Source: Agarophyton chilense (taxonomy: Eukaryota > Rhodophyta > Florideophyceae > Gracilariales > Gracilariaceae). From it: DNA of 64,000 nucleotides. Location: the NCBI GenBank assembly GCA_030374765.1, contig JARGXX010000138.1:1054001-1118000 (forward strand), written 5' to 3'. The notes beneath the pieces were generated by a model that worked only from the letters and a program-made list of their open reading frames with translations, had not been told where the DNA came from and ran no database searches. The position numbers were made by a program, and so were the translations under genes. Shown here piece after piece: positions 41,177-52,447 of the stretch (the first letter of the stretch is position 1; each line of letters begins with the position of its first letter).

Positions 41177-42328
41177 TTGGCGGCTGCATCAACAGACACA
41201 ATTTTGAAACCGGAAGCCACCACAACGGACTTCCTGAATACCGTTAAGTACGAAAGGATAGCGTCGGTGTTGCGCCAGTGTGATGATGTTCACAATCCCG
41301 TACCGACTACTTCGTCCAATGTTCAACCTCTGTCTGCGACCGCTGCTCGGATTCCGCCTCGCAACTATAGAAGCAATGACCGTAATCGCTCGAAGGGACT
41401 GTCACATACGATGAAATATCCCTGCGACACTTGCGGCAATTATGGTCACTGGAAGAGAAATCCTAACCCCGACGGGTCCATACCACCCCATGTAAAAAGT
41501 TTCGATGCTCCTGTATCATCGACACAAGGTCGATCTGGCGCTGACGGTGACACCAAGGCCACAAGATATGGCAACAAGACGATGTCATTTAATTCAGCCT
41601 CCCTCGTCTGCTCTACAGCCACTGTTAATGTTGGTTCTGTACCCGAAAGGCTTGGTCCTCTTGTAGACGACGGCGCAACATACTCGGCAATCGGCCAAGT
41701 GGAATTTAGACTACTGTCGCAAGAACTCGGCGTTCCTGCTGATGGCACGCTGGACCGGATTCCTTACTCTTTAGAAGGACATACCAGATGGCAGTATGGC
41801 ACTGGCCAACATGCGAGCCCTCAACGAAGAGTCCTTGGCTCAGTAATCCTTACGGCCACATCAGACAATGGGGCCGTTATCGAGATCAACCACCTAGTTT
41901 TGGAAGGATCCTCGCAATGGGTGATCGGTAGAAATATCACCCGTAAGGCCAAAATCGTGCACCTCGGAAGTAATGCACTGTGTTTCAACATTGCAAGAAA
42001 GCCTGATTCGATATCCATGATCGACGTAGGCTTCCTCAGTTACATTCCGGTTGAGAAGTTCACCTCTTCGACAAAGTACCTAGATTCTACTTTGTACTGT
42101 CTATCGGCTGTGACCCTTGAAAAGTCACCTTGGTCTGATGTCAAGGCCATTGTGGATAAGTCCACAAACATGTCTGCGGACATGCCTGTTTCAGTGACTT
42201 CAAGCTGCTGTTGCAACGCAATGGTCTATGGAACCATAAGGTTGCAAGGTATGTTGCTGACATCGTGGCTAGCTGCACAGCCTGTCGATCAACTGCAGTT
42301 CCTCCACCAACTCGGAGAGTGTCGATAA
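41177..42328 (+). pseudogene. Copia-2 gag end and protease
   Basis: A 383-codon frame. CDTCGNYGHWKRNPNPDG is a CCHC knuckle with the last cysteine lost. The protease active site is GPLVDDGATYSAIGQVEF (D-D-G-A). RARGMxxxN-type spacer text ends with the pre-integrase region. At about 42200 a frame change moves integrase text (LLQRNGLWNHKVARYVADIV) into the next frame. Confidence 0.8.
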
Positions 42329-42978
42329 GCACTCTCTCGAAGTCATTCAATGACGTAGTGTGCGTCGATCACTTTTTCTTAAATCAACTGTGTCTCTTGC
42401 ACATTATGGATCTGGTGTCGAGATACTCCACAGCCTACGTTGTGTCAACAACTGCTCTTCAAGAAGCGGTCATAGCATTTGAAGCAAGTTGGGTGTCGGC
42501 TCTCTGGTACCCCGATGCCATACGTGCCGACAAAGCCCTCATGTTAGGCGCATTTCGAAATTATTGTGACTCGCTCGGAATACCCCTGCACCCGGTTGCA
42601 CCCCGCCGCCATGCTATAAACGCCACAGAATCGAAACACATGGTCATAAAGAGCGTGTTTCTCCGCCTCAAGGCAGAGGCTGGCGACAATTTTGATCCTA
42701 TTCTATCGGCCTACAAATCTGTGACCATCTACAACGATCTCTACGGTAACGACCAACTCTCGGCATTCGAATTGGCAAAAGGGTTCACGAGACCTGTGGG
42801 AAATAAGCCAAGTGACACCTCCATTCCTGCTGAAATAATTGAAGCAAGAGACCAGTTCATTGCTCGCAGAAAGTTAGCACGGATTCTCAGTTCAAAGTCG
42901 ATCACCGAAGTACCCATATCCACTGGAGACACTGTAGAGGTCTTCATCAAGAAGGATAAAGAGATACGGGGTCATTGA
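42195..42978 (+). pseudogene. Copia-2 integrase
   Basis: VARYVADIVASCTACRS supplies the C-x2-C of the zinc module. The core has DVVCVDHFFLNQLCLLHIMD (D), WYPDAIRADKALM (D) and NATESKHMVIKSVFLRLKAE (E). Relatives have xDxAxEFxs…HxxxGxVE; here the acidic residues are kept. The frame ends at 42976-42978 one base out of phase with the following frame. Confidence 0.8.
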
Positions 42979-43838
42979 TCCAACCCGAAGACAGTTACAT
43001 CTCAAAGCCCGTACAAGATGGCCTGGATGCCATCAGAAAGGCGAATGACATTGAGCCAGTACTACCAATCATCAATGAGACCGAGCACAGCCGAGATGAT
43101 GCTGACTCTCATGGCTTCGATTCCAACTTTGATGGTGATGACTATGGGAACAATGTCAACGTTGGAGATAGGGTCGAGGTCTTGTGGCCTCTTGACAACA
43201 CCTATTACCCAGGGACTGTACACTCTGAAGCTACGAAAGGGCATGCCAATCTATACTACGACGATGGTGAAACTGAAGTGCTGGATATGACAAAGGAAGT
43301 TTGGAACTACACTGATAGATTGCCTGGCAGCTCAAGCGAAGTGGCTGTGCCACTGAAAGTGGAAAGCAAAGAAGACAAAGTCCTCAAATCAATGCTTGAT
43401 CACTTCGGAAACAAGCCTTTCCTTCAGCATCAGGCGCAAGGGTTTGATCAGTATCCAATGCACAATGCGTACACCAAAGAAGAAGACAGCTTCCTCAAAA
43501 CTGCTAAGCCAGTGTTTCGCCGGCTCGTTCCGCCCGGCTCCAACATAATAAGTAGTCATACCCTATATAAGATAACACACAATGATGACGGGTCCCTGAA
43601 ACTTAAAGCACGTATCGCACCGCATGGCAATGAGGATGACATGAAAGATGAGATCAGCAAAGACTGTGCAACTTGTCCTCCTACCGGTCTGCGCATCCTG
43701 GAATCGATAGCGTCGCTTCATGGCTGGACGTTACACAAGGCCGATGTAACAGCTGCTTTTCTACAAACGGGAGAGACACAGAGAGATGTATACGTAAGGC
43801 CACCCAAAGAAAGTAGAATGAAGTCTACTCATGTTTGA
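42975..43838 (+). pseudogene. Copia-2 Tudor-like module and RT start
   Basis: Residues about 62-113 form a Tudor/agenet-like barrel: VNVGDRVEVLWPLDNTYYPG, then ANLYYDDGETEVLDM, then KEVWNY. RT begins with PVFRRLVPPGSNIISSHTLY, LKLKARIAPHGNEDDMKDE and LHKADVTAAFLQTGETQRDV. A TGA at 43836-43838 interrupts directly before LLLAAAYGLVNANAKW. Confidence 0.8.
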
Positions 43839-43844
43839 CTACTC

Positions 43845-44135
43845 TTGGCTGCTGCCTATGGATTGGTGAATGCCAACGCGAAGTGGCAGAATGCGTCTGA
43901 CACCGTGATGCGACAAATTGGCCTCTCACAGTCTGCATACATACTGCAGCTCTTCTACCAGAAAGAGAATGGAAGAACGGTTCTGATAGTAGCCAAAATC
44001 GTAGATGATCTCAAGGTGGCTGGCGAAGGAGACCGTGCAAAAAGGTTCCTAGAAGCCTTCAATGATAAGTTTAAGTTTGGCGTCATCAACAATGGCCCAG
44101 GAAAACTACGGTTGTTTGGAATTAACACCATTTAA
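43845..44135 (+). pseudogene. Copia-2 RT palm end
   Basis: AAAYGLVNANAKWQNASDTV, FYQKENGRTVLIVAKIVDDL and KVAGEGDRAKRFLEAFNDKF follow one another. The polymerase box IVDD keeps both aspartates. The frame ends at a TAA (44133-44135) before NSDFTIETNAED. Confidence 0.8.
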
Positions 44136-44409
44136 AACAGTGACTTCACCATCGAGACAAACGCCGAAGACAAGCTTGAAGGTGTCATGGAATATCCCAT
44201 CTCGCGTCAGCGACGAAAAGAGTCTGCAGCAAGCCTCAACAAGATTGAGAAGTCCGCATTTGCACCTATCAACAGCTTATTAAGCTGGATAGGGACTGCT
44301 GCTTCACCGCTGTGCTCCTTCTATAGCAGTTACCTTCAACAGAAAGCACCTGAAATCTGCGTGAGTCACTTGAACAAATCAACACGGTCAGAAAGCTTAA
44401 GAAGCTAGG

Positions 44410-45049
44410 CACCGTTATCGCATACCCAAGGCCAACTTACAAAGCTGACTACGAGCTCAGTACTGTCGTATTCTCTGATGCATCTCGTATCGATGATGTT
44501 GGACAACTAGGAATTATAACTGGCCTATTGATAGGCAAGATGCATAAGAATGCAATCTACCATGTTGTCTCCTGGATGTCACACAAGGCAAAGCGCCCAG
44601 TGAAAAGTGTGCCAGCTGCAGAGTTTTTTGCGGCAGGAGAAGGGATAGATGAAGGGAAGAATGTCAGGAACGCCTATCGAGAACTACTGGACATGGAAGT
44701 TAAGCTGAGAATTCTAGTCGATTCCAAAGACTTGCTCACGTCGATGTCTACGCAGAAAAATTCCATCGACAAGTCAATCAGAGGGGATGTCAGCAGCATT
44801 AGATTTGAGTTTGAAACTGGAACTGTAGACTCGATCTCATGGATTCCCGGCTCTGTAAATCTAGCTGATCCCCTCACGAAGAAGGATAGCTGTGTAACTG
44901 ATGCACTACAGCTAACATTGTTTTCTGGAAGATTGAACATCGGTTTTAGCGATGTGTCTGAGACGAAGAGTTCAGAGAAGTATTTCGGTCCGCCGAAAAC
45001 AGAGGAATATGAATGTCATGGACTGCAGGTAATATGCACGAGAGAATAG
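44410..45049 (+). pseudogene. Copia-2 RNase H
   Basis: STVVFSDASRIDDVGQLGII (catalytic D in FSDAS), YHVVSWMSHKAKRPVKSVPA, AEFFAAGEGIDEGKN, LRILVDSKDLLTSMSTQKNS, DVSSIRFEFETGTVDSISWI and SVNLADPLTK give the copia RNase H order. The frame ends with ECHGLQVICTRE. Confidence 0.8.
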
Positions 45050-45140
45050 ATATTACATTGCAACCGCTAGTGTATATGAATGTCATGGACTACAAGTAAT
45101 ATGCACGTGAGAATAGATATTACATTGCAACCGCTTATGT
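45008..45140 (+). repeat. 67-bp tandem duplication at the 3' end of copia-2
   Basis: TATGAATGTCATGGACT at 45008 recurs at 45075, with the whole unit, including ATTACATTGCAACCGCT, repeated at about 90% identity. The first copy is coding (end of RNase H), the second is not. Confidence 0.85.
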
Positions 45141-45719
45141 CTATTGAGATGTATCACAAAGTACTAGTCTGTAGACTGAACACTGAACTATATATAAACA
45201 CAGCCTCTGCTGCCGGAAGTCACCTGACTACCACGCACCCACTGCACCACTTCGACTAGCTCGACCTAGGACTGTCATAGTACCCGAATACTGCTCAATA
45301 CTTAACGGGTGTCTTGATAAATTACTTACTTTCACGAAGATCTATTGAACACCAACATAGGAAACGAATCTCCAAATAGAACTAACACATATATGTGGAG
45401 ATCAAGATCTGAAATTATCTCTTTGTAAGTCGAAAGACCGCTTTTTGGTGCTAGGCTAGGAGGAAAGGCTACTCGAAGACGTTTTAATTTTTTTTCTCTA
45501 GAAGTTAGAACAGCATCGGAACCTCTCCGGGAATGCACGACGAGGTCAGGGTGTAATTCCAAGGATAATCGGCACGGCAAATAAAGAGAGAAATGGTTAG
45601 ATCCAATAGGATATAGGTCCACGGGGTGTAGCCACGAGATGGTATATAGACATTTGCGCATGGGATAAAGCCCGATCGTAAAACCGCAATGCAAATATAA
45701 CGTAAATTGTTTTGCAATG
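45141..45719. other. Non-coding stretch after copia-2
   Basis: Contains a TATA-like ACTATATATAAAC near 45190 and may include the 3' LTR of copia-2, but the left LTR is missing so it cannot be verified. No gene seen. Confidence 0.4.
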
Positions 45720-46768
45720 GGCGACTCATTGTATCGCTTTTTACCCTTTCGGGTCTTTTTCGACGACTTCTTCGTCGACCTGTTTGGTTTCTTCTTCTTC
45801 TTACCTTTCCGGTCATCATCCGACGATGAACTCGTGTCGGAAATGGAGTCTCACGAGTCGGGGTCTGAATCATCCGACGATGAACTCGTGTCGGAACTGG
45901 AGTCAGACGAGTCGGGGTCTGAATCATCCTCTCGATTCTTTCCCCTCTTCGTCCTCCGCTTCTTCTCTTTTCGGTTTCTTCGTCGCTCATCCAACGATTC
46001 AGATGAATGGTTCTAGGGACCACCTCCATGGTTATCTTTTTGAACGAAAACAGTAATCGGTGGCAGATAAATATCTTGAGGATCTACCTTCCCGGATACC
46101 TCTTGACTCTGCTTTGGACCTTGTAGGTACTCACTATCAGTAGGTAAGTGTTTGGAATGGGTGGAATGACCCATTTGGAACCCTTGTGGTATGCGCTTTG
46201 CGATGTTCACCTGTGTAGGTCGGGATTCTGCGAATCCCTCGGAAACCCAAAGGTCCTGCACAGCGCGGTAAACATGCTCCCTAGCATTTGTAAAGAGATA
46301 CTGTCTCACCATTTCAGGTATCCTTTCCGACAGCTCTTGAGCTGCTCGGTCAACCACAATACGGGTAAGTGGATCGACGTCTATTGAGGGCGGAACCATC
46401 TGGGTATCCGACTTCTCCTTAAAGGTTAATGCATCCTCGACCGCGAAAGTGACGGGCGCTTTCGCTCGCTCTTCGAGCTGAGTCCATAGCTCCTCCGCTG
46501 CAGCCTCAATTGGTAATTCCCTCTGAGGTTTCGTTGCCATAGTCGGCGGACCTTGTACCTTTACAGTTTTGTCCCGAGGGTGCCGGAGCAGCTCCTCGGG
46601 GTTTTCCAGATTCGGTTGAGCCGATGAGGCTCCTCTAGGGCCTTTATGGCTTGGCGGGGCGCTCGCACCACGCGTATTCCTTTTAGGTCGTTCCATTGGT
46701 GACCAATAGTGGTATCCTGTATTGATTTGCAGGATTTCCTGAAACCAAATAGGTGTACGAGCGTCCAA
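45720..46768 (-). pseudogene. Chromovirus-type gag (B locus)
   Basis: The 251-codon frame (46013-46768) contains MERPKRNTRGASAPPSH, NPEELLRHPRDKTVKVQGPP, IDVDPLTRIVVDRAAQELSE and RIPEMVRQYLFTNAREHVY. It is homologous to the gag at 22772-23050. In a shifted frame it continues as a charged linker (SDPDSSDSSSDTSSSSDD, KGKKKKKPNRSTKKSSKK) down to 45720, with one stop. The rest of the element (protease onward) is missing. Confidence 0.65.
45817..45924. repeat. 54-bp tandem duplication in the gag linker
   Basis: Two units (45817-45870, 45871-45924) each contain CATCCGACGATGAACTCGTG and differ at a few positions. As 18 codons it duplicates an Asp/Ser-rich segment without breaking frame. Confidence 0.9.
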
Positions 46769-47399
46769 TCCTTCTCAGAATCTTGTCTGAATCGCGAAGG
46801 TACGATGATACCTACAACTACTTCCTAAGTTGGGAGACCAAAATGTCGTACAATCATCTCTGGGGTATGCTACTGTCTTGTCTCGGGAGCGTAGTGACGC
46901 TCAACCGCAGGGAGCGAGTTGACGCTCAACCTTAGAAGGTAGACGTAATAAACCTCGATGGTAACAGGGCACCGTGAAAACCCGGAGGGGCAAACGGTGG
47001 GGCAAATAGCCTATACTGTGTAGGTGAACGATGGTAGGCGTCGACGCGCGGGAAAGCCTCTGTGGTACTTGAGAAACGATGAACCAAAAGGTATAGTCGT
47101 GACCCAAGTGATGCCTGTCTTTATTAGATAAGGATGGGGGAGGTGCAGTTCCCTATGTGTAGTGGACTGCACTCTCCAGATCACTCGGGAGGTGCCAGCA
47201 AGGCACGGTCTCTGACCTAGTGTCAGAGACCTGGCCAGCACTGGCTACAGTGCCAGGTGGCCACTCCACTACTGTACTAAAATAGATATAATTACAATTA
47301 CAGGTACTAACAATTACTCAACCAGAAGGTACATGTCAACACTACATGTGGCTGCCAACACCTAGATGGTAGCTCGCCCGGAGCTGCATGGCCGATGAT
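46769..47399. other. No gene recognised
   Basis: Sequence between two gag fragments. It contains an inverted repeat near 47205-47235 (GTCTCTGAC…GTCAGAGAC). It may be an inserted LTR or linker, but ends could not be defined. Confidence 0.35.
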
Positions 47400-47570
47400 C
47401 CCTCGCATCCATCACCTACAGGGTCAGTATAGTATATTGAGAACCTCAAAGGTCAGCCCTTCCGCCACTATACGGCATGGGCTTCCGTAGACAGACCTTC
47501 TGTCTCCTGTCCTGTTGTCTCGACCTTATTGGTCTTTGGCTTCCGAAAATGTTCCTACGGGTTGTGCAGG
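47400..47570 (-). pseudogene. Short chromovirus gag N-terminal fragment
   Basis: The frames read EHFRKPKTNKVETTGQETEG then LSTEAHAV, matching KLFRNPSTAQVDTARREAEG then LSTEARHI at 22900-23050. As in the A locus, it abuts the G2 5' region head to head. Confidence 0.65.
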
Positions 47571-48378
47571 ATTGGTGCTGGTGCAGTTGGCGCACTAGTT
47601 ACGTCTTTTGGCGCGTGTTTCTATGATTTCTCCATTGAGGTAAACTAATGAGTAAACGGTTGTTATTTCAGTGAATCCTTCACACAAAGCTACGGATTCA
47701 ACTTTAACTCCTCCCTCTTAATATAAAAATTGGTACACATCAATTTCTAAGTCAAGAGTCTAAAATGTGGTATAAAACAAAATGGTAGCGATAGGGTGTA
47801 TGATCTGACGGTTCTAGGGAGCGCAAGATAAGCTCCACCTACGAGGAGAAGATTGAAGATAACTGTAAGGTTTGGCAGCACTAGCCACTGAGAGTGCAAC
47901 AGGAAGGGCAAGCTTTTTGAGATAAAGTCGATAGAAAGTGATGCACAGTGCACGCGGGTCTGGAAAAACCGCAAGGACAGTAGACTTAGCTCTGTGGTCA
48001 ACTGTAGAAATCAAATTGGTTAAAGTAGTCTAGTGGGTGCTTGTCCTTACAATAGTGACTGGGGTGGCCAGGCTTGGTGAAGATATGTATATTACCAGCC
48101 CTCCGACCTACGGTGGCCCTCCTCGCCACGAAGCCACGAGGATTTCCACCTGAGGTGCGCCTCCTTATCTACTTAATCTATTCTTAAAAATACTAAGTTA
48201 GCGAAAAGCTAAGCTAATTTCTAATTAAACCACTGGAGTACACGGTGCATGCCGGCAACCCTCCAAATCCACCACGTGGCATTATCACCTCATTGGTGTA
48301 GTCACTCTACTACAGTATTATCGGTGAGATCCTTGGAACCAACACTGTCGAAGAAGCTACTGTCGAGAATGTCTGGGC

Positions 48379-49071
48379 ATGTTTCGACGCTGCATCAAGT
48401 TCTGCCCCGAAAGACCTTGCGGAGTGTATCGACGCATTTTTGAGATCCGTGCTCCCATCAAAGCAGACCCCGCAGTTGGTGTGACAAACTTTGTTATTAA
48501 CGTAATTACGGCGTTGGACCATAACAACGCCTCAGACATCATTCATGACATGGATAAGGAAAAGAAATTCATCGACCGCCTAATTCGAAAATTTCAGCCC
48601 GAAGTCATGCAGGAGCGAATCCAAATGCTACGTATGGGATGGAAGAAGGAACAATTTGCGAATATCAAACTATTCAAAGACGAGGTCTCTAATATTGCTC
48701 TCGGTATGTTTCTCACCAAAACAGCTCGTGCGCGACTAAATCCTTCCAAAATCCTTAAATTTCGTGACAGCGAACGCCATCGAGATGATTGTTCAAATAC
48801 CCACAAGTCAGCGGGCTTCTCGTCAATTGAAAAAAGAAAGCTCTTACGTTCTGGAGGCAAGCAAAAAACTTCCGAATGTACCGAACCCTGTCTGAACGAT
48901 AACTGTGCGGTAACCACCGTTTTGAAATACTGCCCTACAACACCAACTAAACTCAAGAAAAAGCTTTTCGAGAAGCTTTACAACCGAAAGAAGGCAAAAA
49001 TTGCTAAAACTGTGAAAGTTCAGCAGTTTTCAGGTGTTCCGATACTCAATTCAATTGTAGGGCGTTTCTAA
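48379..49071 (+). pseudogene. G2-B gag
   Basis: A 230-codon frame homologous to G2-A gag from VGVTNFVINVITALDHNNAS onward (MDKEKKFIDRLIRKFQPEVM, MLRMGWKKEQFANIKLFKDE). It extends past the A stop with KKLFEKLYNRKKAKIAKTVK. The true N-terminus lies upstream in another frame with the ATG lost. Confidence 0.6.
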
Positions 49072-49879
49072 ATCGCCCTAAAAGACGCGGTATTTGATGT
49101 AGTACTCGGAGATTCCGGCTCAGATTTCAGCGCAATTGCCACTTCCATTTTCAGTAAGGTTAAGAAATGTGTGTCGGACATCAACGTGAATACATTCAGT
49201 CTATTAATAATTCTGGCAAGGGCCTTCAAAAACGAAAACGGAACCATCTTTTCTGCATATGGATCTGTGGTACTCACTGCTACCATCTATTTACCTGGTT
49301 CGAATATATAGCCGTTCGTGTTCGACGTATATAACTCTACGTGGTGGATCAAGACATGGACAAGACTCTCCTTGGGCGCCTTTTTCTGAATGCAATCGGA
49401 TTCAACCTCAGATACCACCTTGTCCGTGTTCGGGACTCCATTCACGACAAGCATATGGACGAACTGGATTCGCCTCAATCCAAGCTTGCTGCTGCAAAGT
49501 ACGAAGGCTTCAGCTACATGGTAACTGACGACGATCACGTAGAGCTTCCCGAGTCTCTGGCTGCCGGAATCGGAAAGGACTCCAAAGAATCTATCCATGA
49601 AGCTTTCGCCAGGATTCTCTCAAAGGCAAAGGGCAACGGTATCTCGGAGAAATGCAGTCTGAAACTAAGAAGTGTGCTAGAGAAGTTAAGAGATGAGTTT
49701 TGCATTATGCTTTGCAACGATCCACCGGTCGACGTTTCGCCCTTGACCATCACGCCAGTCGAGAATGCGAAACCATATCGCTCTCTTCAAAGTCAATATG
49801 CGTCTCTGAAAAGAGACTTTAGGGTACAAACCGTCCGGGAACTGGAAGCAGTTGGCGCCATCTCCAAGAAGCCTTCGGC
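49072..49879 (+). pseudogene. G2-B protease and linker
   Basis: FDVVLGDSGSDFSAIATSIF keeps the D-S-G box without the insertion found in copy A. It is followed by TLLGRLFLNAIGFNLRYHLV and a 180-residue linker ending VQTVRELEAVGAISKKPSA at the solo LTR. One frame change and a TAG occur near 49310. Confidence 0.7.
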
Positions 49880-50795
49880 TGTAGAGCAACGCCCAGTTAG
49901 GGGATACTTGAAGATGCAACTCATAGAATGAGGATTGAACGCTCCGAGGGTTATGACTATGATCCCCTCTAAGGTGTGCTGAGGTGGCAATGTTTTCTGG
50001 TTAGAGTTCGCCTATGAAGGGAAAATTCGGATGGCCCATGGTTGGATTGGCCCCGTGATACACGTGGCTTAATTTTGGCACCGATTTTCGGATATTTGTT
50101 AGAACGTTGGACTTTCGGGCCCTGACAGTGGGATCTCCACGTGTATGGCCCTGAGCAGGTGTGCACTACTGTAGAGTTTAGTTAGTGAGCCCTACTTAGG
50201 GAGATGAGATCTGACAGTCCGAAGCTCAGAGTAAATGGTAACCAAGGTTGGTCTTCGATACCTTTAGAGGTTCTTCGTCGCCATCGTTTCGGCCTTACAA
50301 CCCGGAACGGGCTCTGGTTAGCAACGCCTGCGTAGGGACACGACTCCACTTGGAGAGTGGCCACGTTTGGGTTCCGTGCAACCACCCCCTTGGGACTGCT
50401 CAGACGACCTGCGTGCACGATACCCCGTGGGGGTTCTGCTTACTTGTTGCGTGCTTTTTGTGTTTCCTTTCGAGGACAGGTTTTCGCCCCTGTATTGGGT
50501 TTCTTTTGTTGTTTCGCCCTTTTTCTGGTTCTCGGGTCCGGTGCCTGATAGTGCCCGACCCTCGCCCCGTTTTTCCTCTTCGCCGGATTTTCCCCCATTC
50601 TTTGGGATACCCATACCCATTCCCGATCCAACGGTTTCCACCCCTCACCTCCGTCGGTACTGCCGGAATCCCCCGTGGGAGTTACACCCCACACTACGGC
50701 TGGAACGGAGGGCTCTGTCTCTGAGTCTGCCTCCCCCAGGGAGCAAGGCTTCGAACACCTTGAGAGCACTTCCCGTCGCCGGGTTTTGCTCCACA
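49880..50795. mobile_element. Solo LTR, 916 bp, with 5-bp target-site duplication
   Basis: It starts TGTAGAGCAA and ends TTTTGCTCCACA (imperfect terminal inverted repeat TGTRGAGCAA, canonical TG…CA). It is flanked by TCGGC at 49875-49879 and 50796-50800. The uninterrupted site with a single TCGGC is at about 25816-25820 in copy A. No internal coding region remains, as expected after LTR-LTR recombination. Confidence 0.85.
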
Positions 50796-51592
50796 TCGGC
50801 ATGTTGGGCATCTCCTGCTCTGGTGATCCCAAAGCCAGAATCCACCAGACTGCGTTTCAAAGTTGATCTACGTGGGCCCAATGCAAGGACTGTACCGATC
50901 CAGTCAGCAATGCCGCATCTGGAATCTAAATTCCAAAACACCGCTGGCTGCACTTGCCTTGAAAACATTGACCTTGAGCACGGATACTGGCAGGTCCCAC
51001 TTTCACCAGAATCGCAGAAAATGATGTCTATTTAGACTCTCTTCGGCTTGTTTTCCTCTACAAGACTACTCCAAGGCAGTAGCGACTCTGAGAACCATTT
51101 CCACGCAGCCTTATCTTACAAATTCGACAAAATGCGTCAAAAAGATGTTCCAATGGATAGATGATTTCTTATTTCACGCTAAAGACGAACATGAATTGAT
51201 AGCCAACATTGAATCTTTCCTACTCGTAAGCACCGAAATTGGACTGAATATACACGCTCGTAAATCAACTTTCTTCTCACACGAAGCTCAGTTCTGCGGC
51301 CGCGTCATCTTGGCCAACGGATTTCAGTACCATCCAGGACACTTTAACTCACTGGTTTCAATGAGAGCTTCAACCATTGCAAGCGAGCTGCGGCAGTTCG
51401 TGTGCGCCACAAACTGGATTCTAAATTCGATCTTTGCCGACGAAGAACGCATAGCTCCGCGTCATAAACATCTTGAGCAGTTTCAGACGAAGAAAAGCAA
51501 GCGGACGAAGAACGCTCTGTGCATTTTCTCCATCGACACCTCTTGGGCGCCATTCATGATGCCGCTTACACCGACATTAAAGAACAAATTCT
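50796..51592 (+). pseudogene. G2-B reverse transcriptase and start of RNase H
   Basis: SPALVIPKPESTRLRFKVDL, NARTVPIQSAMPHLESKFQN, NIDLEHGYWQVPLSPESQKM, then FQWIDDFLFHAKDEHELIAN (YxDD-equivalent WIDD kept) and ASELRQFVCATNWILNSIFA. It ends in FMMPLTPTLKNK, cut at the deletion junction. A stop and a frameshift lie near 51030-51120. Confidence 0.75.
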
Positions 51593-51693
51593 ATCACTGG
51601 TCTACTGGGTCGAAGGCATGATCCAAATGTTTTTATAAATTGGAATATACGAGCATTGCATCACAATAATACTGGGTTATATGCCTAAAATTT
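51588..51693. repeat. Deletion junction and diverged left margin of duplicate copy 2
   Basis: At about 51590 RNase H text ends inside AAAGAACAAATTC. In locus A the left flank (GAACAATTAGC, 26585) and right flank (GGACAAATTC, 29694) share ACAA, so about 3.1 kb is missing here with 4-bp microhomology. A second gap of about 236 bp lies at 51690/51691. Confidence 0.8.
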
Positions 51694-52084
51694 AACGTTG
51701 AGCTGACTGCTGACTTTGTGATATACGCGCCACAAATAAGATTTTTGAGTACTGATTCCTTTTTGAAGAGCAATGTTTGCGTGATTGAAGCTTAAATAGA
51801 AAACGCTAGATTTGTGTCTATGTATTTTAAGGACTTAAAGCCAAAAAGAAATCATATTACGAAAATGTTGTTAGAAAAGATTTCTTGAAGAACGTTTTGG
51901 AGATATCAGTGTTTCTTTCATAAAAATCTGAACAATCTTAAATCGGGCAAAAATGAATTAGAACTCAATAATTGCTACTATGGGCTTCGAAGTTACTCAA
52001 ATTGCTTCAAACAGGGGTTCAGGGGTTAAGCAGCGCACTAACTAGAATATCACAACTTTACAAAATTGTAACTCAAGCGCTATT

Positions 52085-52447
52085 ATGGCGGTGGCAGCTA
52101 TTATAGACAAAAAACAGACATTGCTGGCACGTTGTACGCATGTGTTCAGCATTGCTGGAACACTGGACACGACTCGCGACCTACACTTGACACGGTTGCA
52201 TTTACTTTATTTTCATGGTATGCGCAGTTCCACTGCACCCCATTCGTTGGCTGACGCACACGTGTTTCCGCCAGCCAATTGCGCGCCGTTACATTCCTTC
52301 TCTCCCGCCAAGTGGCCCAACTGCCTCGCTCGGAACGGCAGTAGTAGCTCTTACAGACAGTGCCACCCCAAGGGTTGTCTAAATCAGCAAGCGGTCACCC
52401 TTCGAACCGTATCATTTAGCCTACAAAATTCAACTTGGTTTGCGTAG
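52085..52447 (+). CDS. Hypothetical ORF (120 codons), copy 2
   Basis: Translates identically to the frame at 30432-30794; the DNA differs by one silent base at 52195. No motif. Confidence 0.2.
   Translation: MAVAAIIDKKQTLLARCTHVFSIAGTLDTTRDLHLTRLHLLYFHGMRSSTAPHSLADAHVFPPANCAPLHSFSPAKWPNCLARNGSSSSYRQCHPKGCLNQQAVTLRTVSFSLQNSTWFA

Larger units (their letters stand above)
30041..42348. repeat. Large duplication, copy 1
   Basis: It matches 51694-64000 in direct orientation at a constant offset of 21,653 bp (21,652 after a one-base gap at the G-run 40420-40425). I counted about nine substitutions in 30041-30221 and one at 30542 (T versus G). Beyond that, the stretches I compared and the identical predicted proteins show only the G-run difference. 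Copy 2 is cut by the window edge. Confidence 0.95.
41071..45140 (+). mobile_element. Second Ty1/copia element, copia-2 (5' end lacking)
   Basis: A different copia lineage abuts the 3' LTR of copia-1 directly. Order: zinc knuckle, protease, integrase, Tudor-like module, RT, RNase H, then a 67-bp duplication at the 3' end. No LTR is present at its left border, so either copia-1 replaced it or it was truncated. Stops and shifts occur near 42200, 42976, 43838, 44135 and 44280-44410. Confidence 0.85.
47571..51592 (+). mobile_element. Ty3/gypsy element family G2, copy B
   Basis: Homologous to copy A over the 5' region, gag, protease and RT. It carries a 916-bp solo LTR inside RT and ends abruptly in early RNase H, where the equivalent of about 26593-29694 of locus A is missing. 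The gag start codon is changed (ATC for ATG at the position matching 23805). Confidence 0.75.
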
